Of a stretch of DNA of 64,000 bases, positions 25,038 through 34,654 are shown one piece after another. The notes beneath the pieces were generated by a model, which saw nothing but the letters and a program-made list of their open reading frames with translations, did not search any database and had not been told where the DNA came from. Source of the stretch: an uncultured Eubacteriales bacterium (GTDB taxonomy: Bacteria > Bacillota > Clostridia > Oscillospirales > Acutalibacteraceae); NCBI GenBank assembly GCA_934552855.1, contig CAKTEU010000003.1, forward strand, positions 1-64,000. Reading direction: 5' to 3'. The position numbers were made by a program, and so were the translations under genes. Position 1 is the stretch's first letter; each line of letters starts with the position of its first letter.

Positions 25038-28000
25038 TTAATAGTGAATTGCTCCGCAATCGCAGCCCTTTCCGATTTTGAAGAGCTTCCAGAAGAAGCG
25101 AAGAATCTTATACTGGAGTCTCATGAGCCAGAAAGTTTTGTGGCAAATACAATCGCAGTTGAGATCTGTGCTGTGCTTGAGTTCTTTTCCGCATTCGTCG
25201 CACTTTCCGTCGCCGTCGCCGTCATAATGCGGTTTAACAACGGTTTCCTGCTTTTTGAGGATTTCTCCGCAGCGGTCGCAGTGACTGCCTTCGGTGAGTC
25301 CTTCCTTTGTGCAGGTTGCCGGAACAGCGGGATCGATAACCTCGTGGTGTCCGAGAGCGTCAATATTTCTTGTTTGGGTTGCTGTGCAGCGTGTGCAGGT
25401 AAGAGTTTCAGTACCCTTCTTTGTGCAGGTAGGTTCTTTTGTAACAACCCAAGTGCCACTCCAATCGTGACCGAGAGCTTTTACAATTTCGCCCCTCTTT
25501 GTAGCTTTGCAAACCTTACATACATAATCTGAATATCCGTCGTCAAGGCAGGTCGCCGTGCATTCGGTTACTTCAAAATCATGCGGTTTTTTCGGAATAA
25601 TTTCTTCTTCATAGATATACCCGCAGCCGGCGGCGCATTCAATATATCTGTGTCCTTCGGTTGTGCAGGTTGCTTCCTTGTCAACAATCCAATCGCTCGG
25701 AGTATGGCTGAGCTTTCTGAGTGTCTTTGTGATTACAACTTCACAGCCGCTGTTGAGGCATTTTCTTTCTGCCTTTCCGGCCTTTGAGCAGCTTGCTTCT
25801 TCAATAACCGTCCATTCGCTCCACTTGTGACCTGTTGCCGTGTTGCGAACGGTTACTTCTTTGGTGTTTTCGCACTGAACCTCGTTGCCGTCCTTATCGG
25901 TGAAGAAATGCATGCAACGATATTCACGAACTTCGTCTTCGGTGCAGGTTGCCTTTGTTTTAACCTCATACTTTGTTTCGTCATACTCATGACCGAGAGC
26001 GGTGAACGGAACATCTCTTGTGTCGGTTGCTTTTTTGCAAACATCACAAACCGCTTGTTCTTTTTCGTTTTCGGTGCAGGTTGCGTCAGAAACTTTTACA
26101 TATTTTGTGAAGGTGTGCTTGTCGGTCTTGGGAATCGTTTCGCCTTCGCCAACCTTTTCGCCGCAGGCAACGCAAATGATGTCGCCGGTGTTGCCTTCTT
26201 CGGCGCAGGTTGCAGCCTTAGCGGTCTTTTTGTCAACCTCGGTGTTGATGTGACCGGTTGCTTTAAGAGTCTCCTGCTTGGTAACCGTGCCGCAAACGGT
26301 GCAGTAAATCTCTTTCTTTCCGTCTTTGGTGCAGGTCGGTTCGGTAATTTTAACGTCAAAGTTATGTTCGCCGGTTATGAGCTTTTTGGAAGTTTCGTCA
26401 ACATGACCGCAAATTGAACATTTTTTAACTTTGTAATAACCCTTTGTGCAATCGATACCGATAGGTTTGTTGTTTTCGTCAAATTCAACTTCGTTTCCGT
26501 CTGCATCCTCTGTGATTACCCATTCATAGGTATGCTCAAGCTTTTCAACGGTTTTTGTTTCTTCTTTTGTGCAGTTAACTGTTTTATAGCCTGTGATGTT
26601 GCCTTCAGCGTCTTTTTCGGCAACACGATAAGTGTTTTCGCAATGGCGTTTGAATGTTCCGCCCTTTGTGCAGTCTGCGGCTTCGCCAACAGCTTCCCAT
26701 TCGCTCCACTTATGACCGAGCTTTGTTCCTTCTGCAACAAGAGTATTTGTCTCTTCGCAGCGCTTCATAATCGGATTTCCGTCTTTGTCAAGTTCGCCGG
26801 TCGGGAACATATTTTCGCACTGTGCGGTTCTTGTTCCGTCGCTTTCACAGGTTGCGTCTTTGTTGTATTCATAGTCCCAGTCTCTGAAGTTGTGGCCGAG
26901 ACGTGAGCCTTCGTCAGGAACGCCCTTTTTGAGAGTTCCGCAGCCATACATACAATAGCTGTGCTTTGTTCCGTCTTCGGTGCAGGTTGCGTTTCCGTCT
27001 GAAATCCATGTTACAAACTTATGAGGGCCCTTTGAGCCGGGGTCTGCAATTGTTTTCTTTGCTGTGCAGCCTTCGTTTTTGCAGGTTGCGGTTTTTGTTC
27101 CGTCACGAAGGCAGGTTGCGTCGTTGTTTGATTTATAAAGTTCGCTTTCCGTCACGGGGTCGGGGAAATTATGCTCAAGTCTTGTTCCGATGTCGGTAGC
27201 TGTTTCGGTTGCTTCGCACTGAACGGCATCGCCTTCGCCGCCTTTTCCGTTATGGCAGAAGTTTTGGCAGCGGCGTATTTTATCTCCGTCCTTCTGACAG
27301 GTTTCGCTGCCTTCAACATGCTCCCATTCGCCCCAAACATGAGGCTTGAGAACGCCCTTGTCAACAACAACGTCGGTTTCTCCGCAACGATTGCAGGTTC
27401 CGTGTTTTGTTCCGTAATCGCAGCAGGTTTCGGTGTCTTCGTCATGAGTCCATGTTGAAACATCGTGACCGAGACGGGTATTAGGAACGGTGTATTCTTT
27501 TTCTGCGCCGTTGCAGCGGTCGCAGACAATGATAATTACACGGTCGGTTGTGCAATATTCGGCTTTTGCAACCCTAACCTGTATTTTCTTTTCATAAACG
27601 TGACCGAGAGCGGTACCCGGTATTTCTTTGATATCTTGCGCTTTGCCACAGCGTGTGCAGTCTGCAATTTGCTTTTCGTTTTCGGTGCAGGTTCTTCCAC
27701 TGTAAATTCTGTATTCGCCCCACTTGTGGCCGAGAGCGGGATCGTCCGGAATGTCAATTGTGTTGGTCGCTGTGCAGTCCTTATGAATGCAATGTGCAGT
27801 CTGCTTTGCGTTTTCGGTGCAGGTTGCGTTTTTGGTTTTTGTGTATTCGCCCCATTCGTGACCGGTGGGCTTAACTTCTCTGTTATCAAGTGATTCACTG
27901 CAGCCTTCACGTCCGCAGATGAGGTCTTCTCTGCCCGCTTTTTCACACTTCGGTTCAATGGTAACTTTCCATGTTGCGTGGTCTCTGTCGTGACCGAGGG

Positions 28001-29831
28001 GGTTGAGGTCTGCAACCTTTTCAAAATAAGTGCAATCTTTGTTTACGCACTTATAATAAGTATAACCGGGTACTGTGCAGGTGGGTTCTTTTCTGAGAAG
28101 ATTTTCTCTGTCAACATTGTGACCCGTTCTCGCACGCAGCCGCTCTTCGGTATGCGCCGCATTGCGTTTGCAGGTGCGCTTTTCCATACCGTCGGTTGTG
28201 CAGGTTTCTTCTTTGGTTGTCTGCCATTCACCCCAGTCGTGACCGAGCTTTCCGGCAACAACACCGTCTTTTCCGCCGAATTTCGGATCAAACGCTTCGC
28301 AGCGGATACATTTGTGATATTCGCGGCCGGCTTCGGTGCAAGTCGGTTCGGGACCGTAATAAATGTTTGAAAAATCGTGACCGAGTCTGTCAACCATCTT
28401 TGTTTCTGTATAGTCGCAGCCTTTACGGTCGCAGTAATAAACAACCTTTCCGGCGCTTTCGCATTTTGCCGTTGTGTCTTTATCGGAGATTACAAGGTGG
28501 TGTCCGAGAGCAGGAACAAAGTTAAAGTTTTCGTCGTGATTACAAACCTTGCAGTGACCGTAGCTGTATCCCTTTTCGGTGCAGGTCGGCTCGGTAATTT
28601 TTTCGACCTTATACTCATGAGGAAGAAGGTCTAAAGGTTCGGTTTTTTCATATCCGCAAACCGAACATCTGTATTTCACATGACCTCTGCCTGATTCTAT
28701 GCAGGAAGTGGACGGATGCCTTTCGATTTCCACCATCGTATGCGGTTCGGCTTCATAAATTGCTTTGAAGGTTGTGTCTTCTTTAATCGGAGCAAGTTCC
28801 GGACTCCAGCCGGTGAATTTATAGTGATTGTCTTCGTCTTTAATTCTATGAAGAGGCTTGTCAATACTCGGCTCGGTCGGTTTTGTGTAATTATAGTACA
28901 AGCCGCTTTTCGTTCCGATCGTTTCGGTCGTTTTGCCGTCAACAAACGTTGCCGTATATGTACAGTTTGTGATTGTTATCGGCATAATGGAGGATTTTGC
29001 ATTTCCGCAGTAGGCATTCAAATAAAGTGTTCTTTGCCATCCTGTTCCGTTGTTAGAAACCCAATCTTTAATTTCATTTGAAATGCTCAAATTTGTTGTA
29101 TCTGCCTGATTGGTTCCGGTTGAAAGAGTAACGCCGGAAATATTTTCTGAACTATTTCTTGGCGAGCTTGTGCTTCCGTAAGCATACGCAGGTTCTTGAT
29201 ACCATTCAACACCATACTGGTCATAAACGGTTGCGGAATTAGTTGAAACACCTACAGTTCCGCTTTTGGGAACTGTAAGGTTTGTTTCGTTGTTATTCCA
29301 ACTCCATGAAATGCTGTTAGCATAAGGACGATTCCAAACATCAAAGGTATCCGTAAAACTTCTACCCCAATTGTATGAATGTGATTTTTCCTTCCAGTCA
29401 CTATCTTTTACCAGTGTCCAGGTAGATGTGCCGGCTTTTCTTACCCAAACCTTAACACCATATTTGAGCTTACCACCAACCATTGTAAGACCAGAACAAT
29501 AAATCTGAACTTGATTCGGATAACCGGGAACATCCTTAAAATCATACTCATACGCCTTATCCATTGTTCCCTTATTACCGTCGTTTTTAAAATCTTGCGA
29601 CATTTTTCCGGTCTGACCAGCAGTTCCGTTATTGCCATGGTACAAAACCCGCATTTGCTCATCATATGTGTATGCACCGTCACTCGGCTCAAATCTTACT
29701 TTAACGTCGTACTTTCCCGCTGTTGCGGCCTCTGCCTTTTCCGGCGCAAAGAACACCCATGCGGTGAGCAGCATGAGAGCCGCCATAAAGACGGAGAGCG
29801 CTTTTTTGCCGGTTTTTAATGTCTTTTTCAT
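25038..29831 (-). CDS. giant secreted cysteine-repeat protein
   Basis: The protein has 1597 residues. A signal peptide spans residues 1-36. A beta-rich N-terminal domain runs to about 285, then an InlB-B-like module (about 290-352, with TGWSPELAPI). About 26 tandem repeats of roughly 40-50 residues follow to about 1550. Each follows the pattern [AP]TC-x5-G-x5-C-x2-C-G ... LGH-x-W, typified by EPTCTKDGKKEIYC and ALGHDW. The ordered Cys and His residues suggest a small metal-binding or disulfide module. The tail has a basic, Phe-rich amphipathic helix between CDCICH and CDCGAIHY. It is extracellular and probably adhesive; the exact function is unknown. It has its own promoter. Confidence 0.8.
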   Translation of the reverse strand: MKKTLKTGKKALSVFMAALMLLTAWVFFAPEKAEAATAGKYDVKVRFEPSDGAYTYDEQMRVLYHGNNGTAGQTGKMSQDFKNDGNKGTMDKAYEYDFKDVPGYPNQVQIYCSGLTMVGGKLKYGVKVWVRKAGTSTWTLVKDSDWKEKSHSYNWGRSFTDTFDVWNRPYANSISWSWNNNETNLTVPKSGTVGVSTNSATVYDQYGVEWYQEPAYAYGSTSSPRNSSENISGVTLSTGTNQADTTNLSISNEIKDWVSNNGTGWQRTLYLNAYCGNAKSSIMPITITNCTYTATFVDGKTTETIGTKSGLYYNYTKPTEPSIDKPLHRIKDEDNHYKFTGWSPELAPIKEDTTFKAIYEAEPHTMVEIERHPSTSCIESGRGHVKYRCSVCGYEKTEPLDLLPHEYKVEKITEPTCTEKGYSYGHCKVCNHDENFNFVPALGHHLVISDKDTTAKCESAGKVVYYCDRKGCDYTETKMVDRLGHDFSNIYYGPEPTCTEAGREYHKCIRCEAFDPKFGGKDGVVAGKLGHDWGEWQTTKEETCTTDGMEKRTCKRNAAHTEERLRARTGHNVDRENLLRKEPTCTVPGYTYYKCVNKDCTYFEKVADLNPLGHDRDHATWKVTIEPKCEKAGREDLICGREGCSESLDNREVKPTGHEWGEYTKTKNATCTENAKQTAHCIHKDCTATNTIDIPDDPALGHKWGEYRIYSGRTCTENEKQIADCTRCGKAQDIKEIPGTALGHVYEKKIQVRVAKAEYCTTDRVIIIVCDRCNGAEKEYTVPNTRLGHDVSTWTHDEDTETCCDYGTKHGTCNRCGETDVVVDKGVLKPHVWGEWEHVEGSETCQKDGDKIRRCQNFCHNGKGGEGDAVQCEATETATDIGTRLEHNFPDPVTESELYKSNNDATCLRDGTKTATCKNEGCTAKKTIADPGSKGPHKFVTWISDGNATCTEDGTKHSYCMYGCGTLKKGVPDEGSRLGHNFRDWDYEYNKDATCESDGTRTAQCENMFPTGELDKDGNPIMKRCEETNTLVAEGTKLGHKWSEWEAVGEAADCTKGGTFKRHCENTYRVAEKDAEGNITGYKTVNCTKEETKTVEKLEHTYEWVITEDADGNEVEFDENNKPIGIDCTKGYYKVKKCSICGHVDETSKKLITGEHNFDVKITEPTCTKDGKKEIYCTVCGTVTKQETLKATGHINTEVDKKTAKAATCAEEGNTGDIICVACGEKVGEGETIPKTDKHTFTKYVKVSDATCTENEKEQAVCDVCKKATDTRDVPFTALGHEYDETKYEVKTKATCTEDEVREYRCMHFFTDKDGNEVQCENTKEVTVRNTATGHKWSEWTVIEEASCSKAGKAERKCLNSGCEVVITKTLRKLSHTPSDWIVDKEATCTTEGHRYIECAAGCGYIYEEEIIPKKPHDFEVTECTATCLDDGYSDYVCKVCKATKRGEIVKALGHDWSGTWVVTKEPTCTKKGTETLTCTRCTATQTRNIDALGHHEVIDPAVPATCTKEGLTEGSHCDRCGEILKKQETVVKPHYDGDGDGKCDECGKELKHSTDLNCDCICHKTFWLMRLQYKILRFFWKLFKIGKGCDCGAIHY

Positions 29832-29886
29832 CTCTAAGAATTCTCCTTTCGGTTGAATATAAAAAGAGTACTATAATGCACTTATT

Positions 29887-29915
29887 ATAATACCGCAAAA
29901 GAACCGAAACGTCAA
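29887..29915 (-). promoter_or_regulatory. promoter of cysteine-repeat protein gene
   Basis: On the - strand, TTGACG (29910-29915), 17 bases and TATTAT (29887-29892) lie about 55 nt upstream of the start. Confidence 0.65.
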
Positions 29916-30014
29916 ACAAAAATACAAAAAAATTAATTTTTTGTAAACATTAACAAAGCCTGCCGTTTTGTTTTATGCAGAATACCGAATTGTCAACCAA
30001 ATTCCATATACAAA

Positions 30015-30833
30015 TTAACCGTCAATGTTGGTTTTTTCTTGCCCAAGCAGACATTCAAAATCTATTCCGTAATCCTTCACGCCGTTTTCAATTGCCCTTT
30101 CGGTTGAGTGAACGGCTTTTAAAACTGCGTCCTTTGTTTTGAAGCCGGAAAGCATTGCGCCGAAAAGAACGCTTGAAAAAGTGTCTCCCGTTCCGCATGA
30201 CACGCCCTCATATTTTTTTGAAAAAACATAATTCACTTTTTTGTTTTCAAGGAAAGCAACGCCGATTTTGTTTTTTTCAAAGCTTACGCCGGTTATCATC
30301 GGAATTTTGCAGCCGAGCTTTTGAAGCGAAAAAAGCGTTTTTTCAATGTAGCTTTTGTCATAGCCGCAAAGAACCGGTTCTTCCTTAAGCAAAAGCGCAG
30401 CCTCGGTAAGGTTCGGCGTAATAACGTCTGCAAGCGAAACAAGCTTTCTCATTTTTTCGCCGAAGCTTTCGGAAAGCATTGCATAAGCTTTGCCGTTGTC
30501 GCCCATAACTGGGTCAACAAGAACAAGAGCGTCCTTTTTAACAAGCTTTTTGAGAAGCTCAAGCGCAAGCGACGCTTGAAAGTCGGAAAGCATATAGCCC
30601 GAAAAAAAACCGTCAAAGGAAAGCGAAAGCGCACTCCAATCGGAAAGAACGGTTTCCATCACCTTTGTCAAATCAAAACAGCTGTAATTTGAAAATCCTG
30701 TATGCGCCGAAAGCAGCGCAGTCGGAAACAGCGCACATTCAACGTTGAACGAAGAAACAATCGGAAGCGCAACGGTTGAAGAGCATTTTCCAAAGCAGGA
30801 GATGTCCTGAACAATAACGGCTTTTTTTTGCAT
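30015..30833 (-). CDS. pyridoxamine/pyridoxal kinase
   Basis: This 272-residue ribokinase-fold enzyme resembles PdxY/PdxK, which phosphorylate B6 vitamers with ATP. Signatures include QDISCFGKCSSTVALPI (N-terminal substrate region), LVDPVMGDNGK (about 113-124) and the C-terminal anion-hole motif GVSCGTGDTFSS, whose Asp is the catalytic base. The frame extends 23 residues upstream, but ATG at 30833 with an AAAGGA site gives the family N-terminus. It stands alone, downstream of nothing on its strand. Confidence 0.87.
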   Translation of the reverse strand: MQKKAVIVQDISCFGKCSSTVALPIVSSFNVECALFPTALLSAHTGFSNYSCFDLTKVMETVLSDWSALSLSFDGFFSGYMLSDFQASLALELLKKLVKKDALVLVDPVMGDNGKAYAMLSESFGEKMRKLVSLADVITPNLTEAALLLKEEPVLCGYDKSYIEKTLFSLQKLGCKIPMITGVSFEKNKIGVAFLENKKVNYVFSKKYEGVSCGTGDTFSSVLFGAMLSGFKTKDAVLKAVHSTERAIENGVKDYGIDFECLLGQEKTNIDG

Positions 30834-30981
30834 GAGGCTCAGTCCTTTTTTTCGGTGATTTAAAACAAAAAAGATTTTAACATAATTCGGCCGAAAATAC
30901 AACCGAGCGATTGACCTTTCGCTTTATTTTGTGATATAATTTCAAATAGAGCCAATGCAAAAAGAAAGAGGGCATATTATA

Positions 30982-32625
30982 ATGAAAAACGTTTTAAAAA
31001 AAGCGCTTTCGGTTTTTCTTGCGCTGTGTGTTGTTTTTTCGCTTTCGGCGGTCTGCTTTGCTGCGCATGAAAAAGAAAAAACTCCGGTTATTCTTATTCC
31101 CGGATTCGGCCAAAGCGAAACGAAGGTTTATGATGACAACGGAAATTACCTTGGCGATATCAGCACGTTTTCGCTTGCCGGCCTTGAAACAAAAACACTT
31201 GTTAAAAATGTTATCAAAGACCTTCTTGTTCCGCTTTCCGCTTCGGCAATCACAAGGTCGGACGCAAAGCTTTCCGAAGCCGTTAAAAAATTTATGCATG
31301 AGCTTTTCAAGCCCTTTGAGCTGAACGATGACGGAACACCCGTATGCAACAAAAAGGTTCACCGCTTTGAAAAGCCTTATGCCGAACTTTCAAAAGAAGA
31401 ACAGCAGATTATTTATTCAAACGTTTCACTTGACAGCCTCAGCTCATATGACAGTGTGAGATATTACTATACCTATGACACATTCGGAAGCGTTAAGGAC
31501 GCTGCGGACGGACTTCACGATTATCTTCACAACATTGTTCTTGCTCAAACAAAGGCTCAAAAGGTTAACCTTGTTCCGATAAGCCAGGGCGGTGCGGTTC
31601 TTGTTCAATATCTTGCATCGTATCCGGAGGATTATAAGTACATCAAAAAAATTGTCAACATGATTCCGGCGTTTGACGGTTCTCAAATCGTTGGCGATAT
31701 TCTTCTTGACAACGTCAGAATTTATGACATTGAACGTGTTCACAAAGAGATTCTTCCCGCAATTCTTGACGGCGACCTCGGTTATGAGCTCAGCCTTGCT
31801 TTAAGGCTTGCGCTTTCTTCAAAAACTCAGGAAAAGGTTCTCAAAGCCGCCCTTGAAGAAGCAAGAGATATGCTTGCAAAAAAAAGCTCAATGATGTGGG
31901 CGCTTTGCCCGGCCGGAAGCTATGAAAAGGCAAGAGACCTTCTTCTTTCCGATGAAAAGTATGCCGCAGTCCGTGCGGAAACAGAAGCTTTTTCCGCAGC
32001 AAGAAAAGCTTTTCCTCAAACACTCAAAAAGCTCATGGAAAGCGGCGTTGACATTCATATAATTGCAAGCTACAACATGGGATACTTCATGGCTCCTCTT
32101 TTTGATTGCCATAAAGCCGATGCCGACAATCTTCTTGCTCCGTCTTCGGCAACAATCGGTGCAACTGCCGCCCCCTTCGGCGAAACGCTCGGTGAAAATT
32201 ATGTTTCACCCAATACTTACTGCGCCGACAAAACACACAATCACATTTCTCCGGACAACAAAATTGACGCTTCAACCGGACTTCTGCCCGAAAACACATG
32301 GTATTTCAAAAGCGTTTCACACATGGGCATGAACGGACGTGAGGACGTTAAAAACTTTGCCGGCGAGCTAATTATGGATGAAGATGTCAAAGATATCTAT
32401 ACGTTCCCCGGTCACAGCCAGTTCACCGACCCGAGGGATAACATTGCAAGCAGCGTAACCTCTTCAAACGGAACAAGGGTTTCTCATTATGACAAGGACG
32501 GAAACTACCTTTTTTCGGAAAGCGTTAAAACCGATGACGGAAACAAGCTTTCCTTCTGGAAAATTCTTCACACTGCTGTCAACGCCCTTTTTTCCGTTTT
32601 TTCAAAGCTTTCAATTAAAAAATAA
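30982..32625 (+). CDS. secreted alpha/beta hydrolase, lipase-like
   Basis: The protein has 547 residues with a signal peptide (about 1-26). The mature part starts with an oxyanion-loop-like PVILIPGFGQS. The nucleophile elbow is VPISQGGAVL, with Ser201 in P-I-S-Q-G, missing the usual first Gly. A late catalytic His probably lies in KSVSHMG, after the conserved segment IDASTGLLPENTWYF. A basic Phe-rich amphipathic helix ends the protein. It is a paralogue of the gene at 60407. It may be a lipase or esterase at the cell surface. ATG at 30982 follows AAAGAGGG. Confidence 0.72.
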   Translation: MKNVLKKALSVFLALCVVFSLSAVCFAAHEKEKTPVILIPGFGQSETKVYDDNGNYLGDISTFSLAGLETKTLVKNVIKDLLVPLSASAITRSDAKLSEAVKKFMHELFKPFELNDDGTPVCNKKVHRFEKPYAELSKEEQQIIYSNVSLDSLSSYDSVRYYYTYDTFGSVKDAADGLHDYLHNIVLAQTKAQKVNLVPISQGGAVLVQYLASYPEDYKYIKKIVNMIPAFDGSQIVGDILLDNVRIYDIERVHKEILPAILDGDLGYELSLALRLALSSKTQEKVLKAALEEARDMLAKKSSMMWALCPAGSYEKARDLLLSDEKYAAVRAETEAFSAARKAFPQTLKKLMESGVDIHIIASYNMGYFMAPLFDCHKADADNLLAPSSATIGATAAPFGETLGENYVSPNTYCADKTHNHISPDNKIDASTGLLPENTWYFKSVSHMGMNGREDVKNFAGELIMDEDVKDIYTFPGHSQFTDPRDNIASSVTSSNGTRVSHYDKDGNYLFSESVKTDDGNKLSFWKILHTAVNALFSVFSKLSIKK

Positions 32626-32630
32626 ATGCA

Positions 32631-32851
32631 GGGGCTGTCGGATTTAGATGCAGAAAGCGTTTTCTTTACCCCGAAGCTGTATATAGATACTGCGAGCGGG
32701 TAAAAAAACGCTTAAAAGAGTAAAAATAATTCCTATTGGATTTAAAAATAAAGCTGTAATTCACGGTATACTTTCTTTTTGACGGCATCCGTAAATTATA
32801 TTTTTAATTTTGACTTTTTACTCTTTGCTCTGCGCTAAATGCGACAGTCCC
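32631..32851. mobile_element. putative MITE with terminal inverted repeats
   Basis: A 221-bp element is bounded by GGGGCTGTCGGATTTAG at the left and the inverted form of GGGACTGTCGCATTTAG at the right, 19 of 23 bases matching. It has no coding capacity. It holds an internal hairpin: AAGCGTTTTCTTTACCC near 32655 pairs with GGGTAAAAAAACGCTT near 32700. The terminal GGG(G/A)CTGTC resembles ends of several DDE-transposon families. No clear target-site duplication is visible. Confidence 0.55.
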
Positions 32852-32869
32852 GACGAAAGGAAAATACCA

Positions 32870-33013
32870 ATGGGACTTATGCTTCCGCTTTTTCCGCTTG
32901 CATATTTTCAGCTGATTTTCGGAACACTTGTTGGCTTTTTTACCGACCCTGTCGGTTATGTCAAAGATGTTGTTGAAGAACTTCGCCTCAAGTACATTTT
33001 AAGCAAGCAGTAA
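32870..33013 (+). CDS. 47-residue hydrophobic microprotein
   Basis: ATG at 32870 follows GAAAGGAAAATACCA, a good ribosome site. The peptide begins MGLMLPLFPLAYFQLIFG and ends in a charged amphipathic helix (YVKDVVEELRLKYIL). It starts immediately after the putative MITE and ends before a strong terminator, so it looks like a real short gene. It is probably membrane-associated. I do not recognise it. Confidence 0.5.
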   Translation: MGLMLPLFPLAYFQLIFGTLVGFFTDPVGYVKDVVEELRLKYILSKQ

Positions 33014-33023
33014 AAAAACACAA

Positions 33024-33066
33024 CGGCTGCCGCAATCGTTGATTTGATTGCGGCAGCCGCTTTTTA
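33024..33066. terminator. bidirectional terminator
   Basis: CGGCTGCCGCAATC pairs with GATTGCGGCAGCCG, a 14-bp perfect stem, followed by T on the + side. It separates the microprotein gene from the convergent rubrerythrin gene. Confidence 0.9.
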
Positions 33067-33075
33067 TAAACTCAA

Positions 33076-33612
33076 TCAATAATTGTCCGCTTTAACTTCA
33101 AAATACGCCTGCGGATGTGAACAAACGGGGCAGACCTCCGGCGCACTTTTTCCAAAACAAACGTGGCCGCAGTTTGAACAAATCCACATTCTGTCTCCGT
33201 CCTTTGAAAAAACAAGACCTTCTTCAATATTTTCAAGAAGCTTTTTATATCTTTCTTCGTGCTCTTTTTCGATTTTTCCGACAAGCTCAAAAAGGGCTGC
33301 AATATGGTCAAAGCCTTCATTTTTTGCGTCCTCGGCAAAATCCTTATACATTGTTGTCCATTCAAAGTTTTCGCCTGCCGCTGCGTCTTTAAGGTTTTCT
33401 TCGGTTGATTTTACGCCGCCGGTGAGAAGCTTCCACCAAATTTTTGCGTGTTCTTTTTCGTTATTTGCTGTTTCTTCAAAAATTTTTGAAATTTGAACAT
33501 AGCCGTCCTTTTTTGCCTTTGAGGCGTAATAGGTATACTTGTTTCTTGCCTGGCTTTCTCCTGCGAATGCGGCAAGAAGGTTTGCCTCTGTTTTTGAACC
33601 TTTGAGTTCCAT
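33076..33612 (-). CDS. rbr: rubrerythrin
   Basis: Rubrerythrin reduces hydrogen peroxide in anaerobes. The N-terminal ferritin-like domain carries the diiron ligands in GESQARNKY and NNEKEHAKIW, and again in EKEHEERY. The C-terminal rubredoxin domain has two CxxC sites: WICSNCGHV and EVCPVCSHP. Length (178) is standard. The ATG at 33612 has an AAGGAGGA site. It is monocistronic and points to an oxygen-exposed anaerobe. Confidence 0.95.
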   Translation of the reverse strand: MELKGSKTEANLLAAFAGESQARNKYTYYASKAKKDGYVQISKIFEETANNEKEHAKIWWKLLTGGVKSTEENLKDAAAGENFEWTTMYKDFAEDAKNEGFDHIAALFELVGKIEKEHEERYKKLLENIEEGLVFSKDGDRMWICSNCGHVCFGKSAPEVCPVCSHPQAYFEVKADNY

Positions 33613-33867
33613 TTTTTGTCCTCCTTAAAATTGCCCTTTCGGGTGTTTTATATATACAATTTATATTACCTTTTTCTTCCTCAATTATACCTTAAAATCA
33701 AAAGACAAAAAGAAACCTTAATTTTTTGAAAATATATTCTCTTGTGAGTGGAAATATTATTTTAATTGTGCTATAATTACCAAAGCTATGCGTAATTATT
33801 TAGTATGACGGAAAAACCGTCGGGTAACCTTTCGGTTTCCGCAACCTCAAACAAGGGAGGAATTCTT

Positions 33868-34635
33868 TTGAGAAAAACTGTTTGCGGTCTTGATATCAAT
33901 TATGTTTCCAAAGGCGAGGGAGAAACCGTTCTTGTTCTTCACGGCTGGGGTTCAAACGTCACCGTTCACAAAGACATGATTGACCTGCTTTCGCAAAAAT
34001 ATCATGTTATTGCGCCGGATATGCCCGGCTTTGGCGAAAGCGAAGAACCCAACGAGCCTTGGTGCGTTGACAACTACGTTGATTTTATTCTTGAATTTTT
34101 GAAGGGCTTTAATGTTTCAAAGCTTACGCTTTTGGGTCATTCCTTCGGCGGAAGGGTGATTATCAAGCTTTGCGCAAGGGAAAACCTTCCGTTCACCGTT
34201 CAAAAGGTTATTCTTGTTGATTCCGCCGGCGTTAAACCGGAAACTTCACCCGAGCAAAAGCTTAAGCAAGCCGTTTATCACAAAACAAAATGGATTTTTT
34301 CAACCGCACTTGTTAAAAAGCTTTGCCCCAATCTTTTGGACGATCTTCGGAAAAAAAGCGGTTCTGCCGATTACAACGCCGCTTCGGACACAATGAAAAA
34401 AACGCTTGTCAACGTTGTTAACGAAGATTTGTGTGCTCTTATGCCTTCGGTCAAATGTCCGACGCTTCTCATTTGGGGAAGGCTTGACACCGCAACGCCG
34501 CTTTCCGACGGGCAGACAATGGAAAAGCTTATGCCCGAAAGCGCACTTGTTGTTCTTGAAAACGCCGGTCATTTTTCGTTCCTTGACCAAAGCGTACAGT
34601 TTTTGAGGATACTCGCTTCGTTCATGAATATATAA
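33868..34635 (+). CDS. alpha/beta hydrolase
   Basis: This 255-residue protein has a standard alpha/beta hydrolase fold: HGWGSNVTVH (oxyanion loop), nucleophile elbow LLGHSFGGRV (Ser in GHSFG), an Asp in LLIWGRLD and the His in ENAGHFSFLD. The open frame reaches 33805, but TTG at 33868 follows a perfect GGGAGG site and keeps all conserved parts. It is the first gene of an operon with the MurF-like and Ddl genes, separated from the next by 19 nt. A cell-wall or lipid substrate is plausible, but unproven. Confidence 0.85.
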   Translation: MRKTVCGLDINYVSKGEGETVLVLHGWGSNVTVHKDMIDLLSQKYHVIAPDMPGFGESEEPNEPWCVDNYVDFILEFLKGFNVSKLTLLGHSFGGRVIIKLCARENLPFTVQKVILVDSAGVKPETSPEQKLKQAVYHKTKWIFSTALVKKLCPNLLDDLRKKSGSADYNAASDTMKKTLVNVVNEDLCALMPSVKCPTLLIWGRLDTATPLSDGQTMEKLMPESALVVLENAGHFSFLDQSVQFLRILASFMNI

Positions 34636-34654
34636 GAGAGGAAGAAGAACTTCG

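Noticed and set aside
25008..29860. Many long antisense frames opposite the cysteine-repeat gene
   Set aside because: They arise from the repeated coding pattern of the real gene; no ribosome sites or domains fit them.
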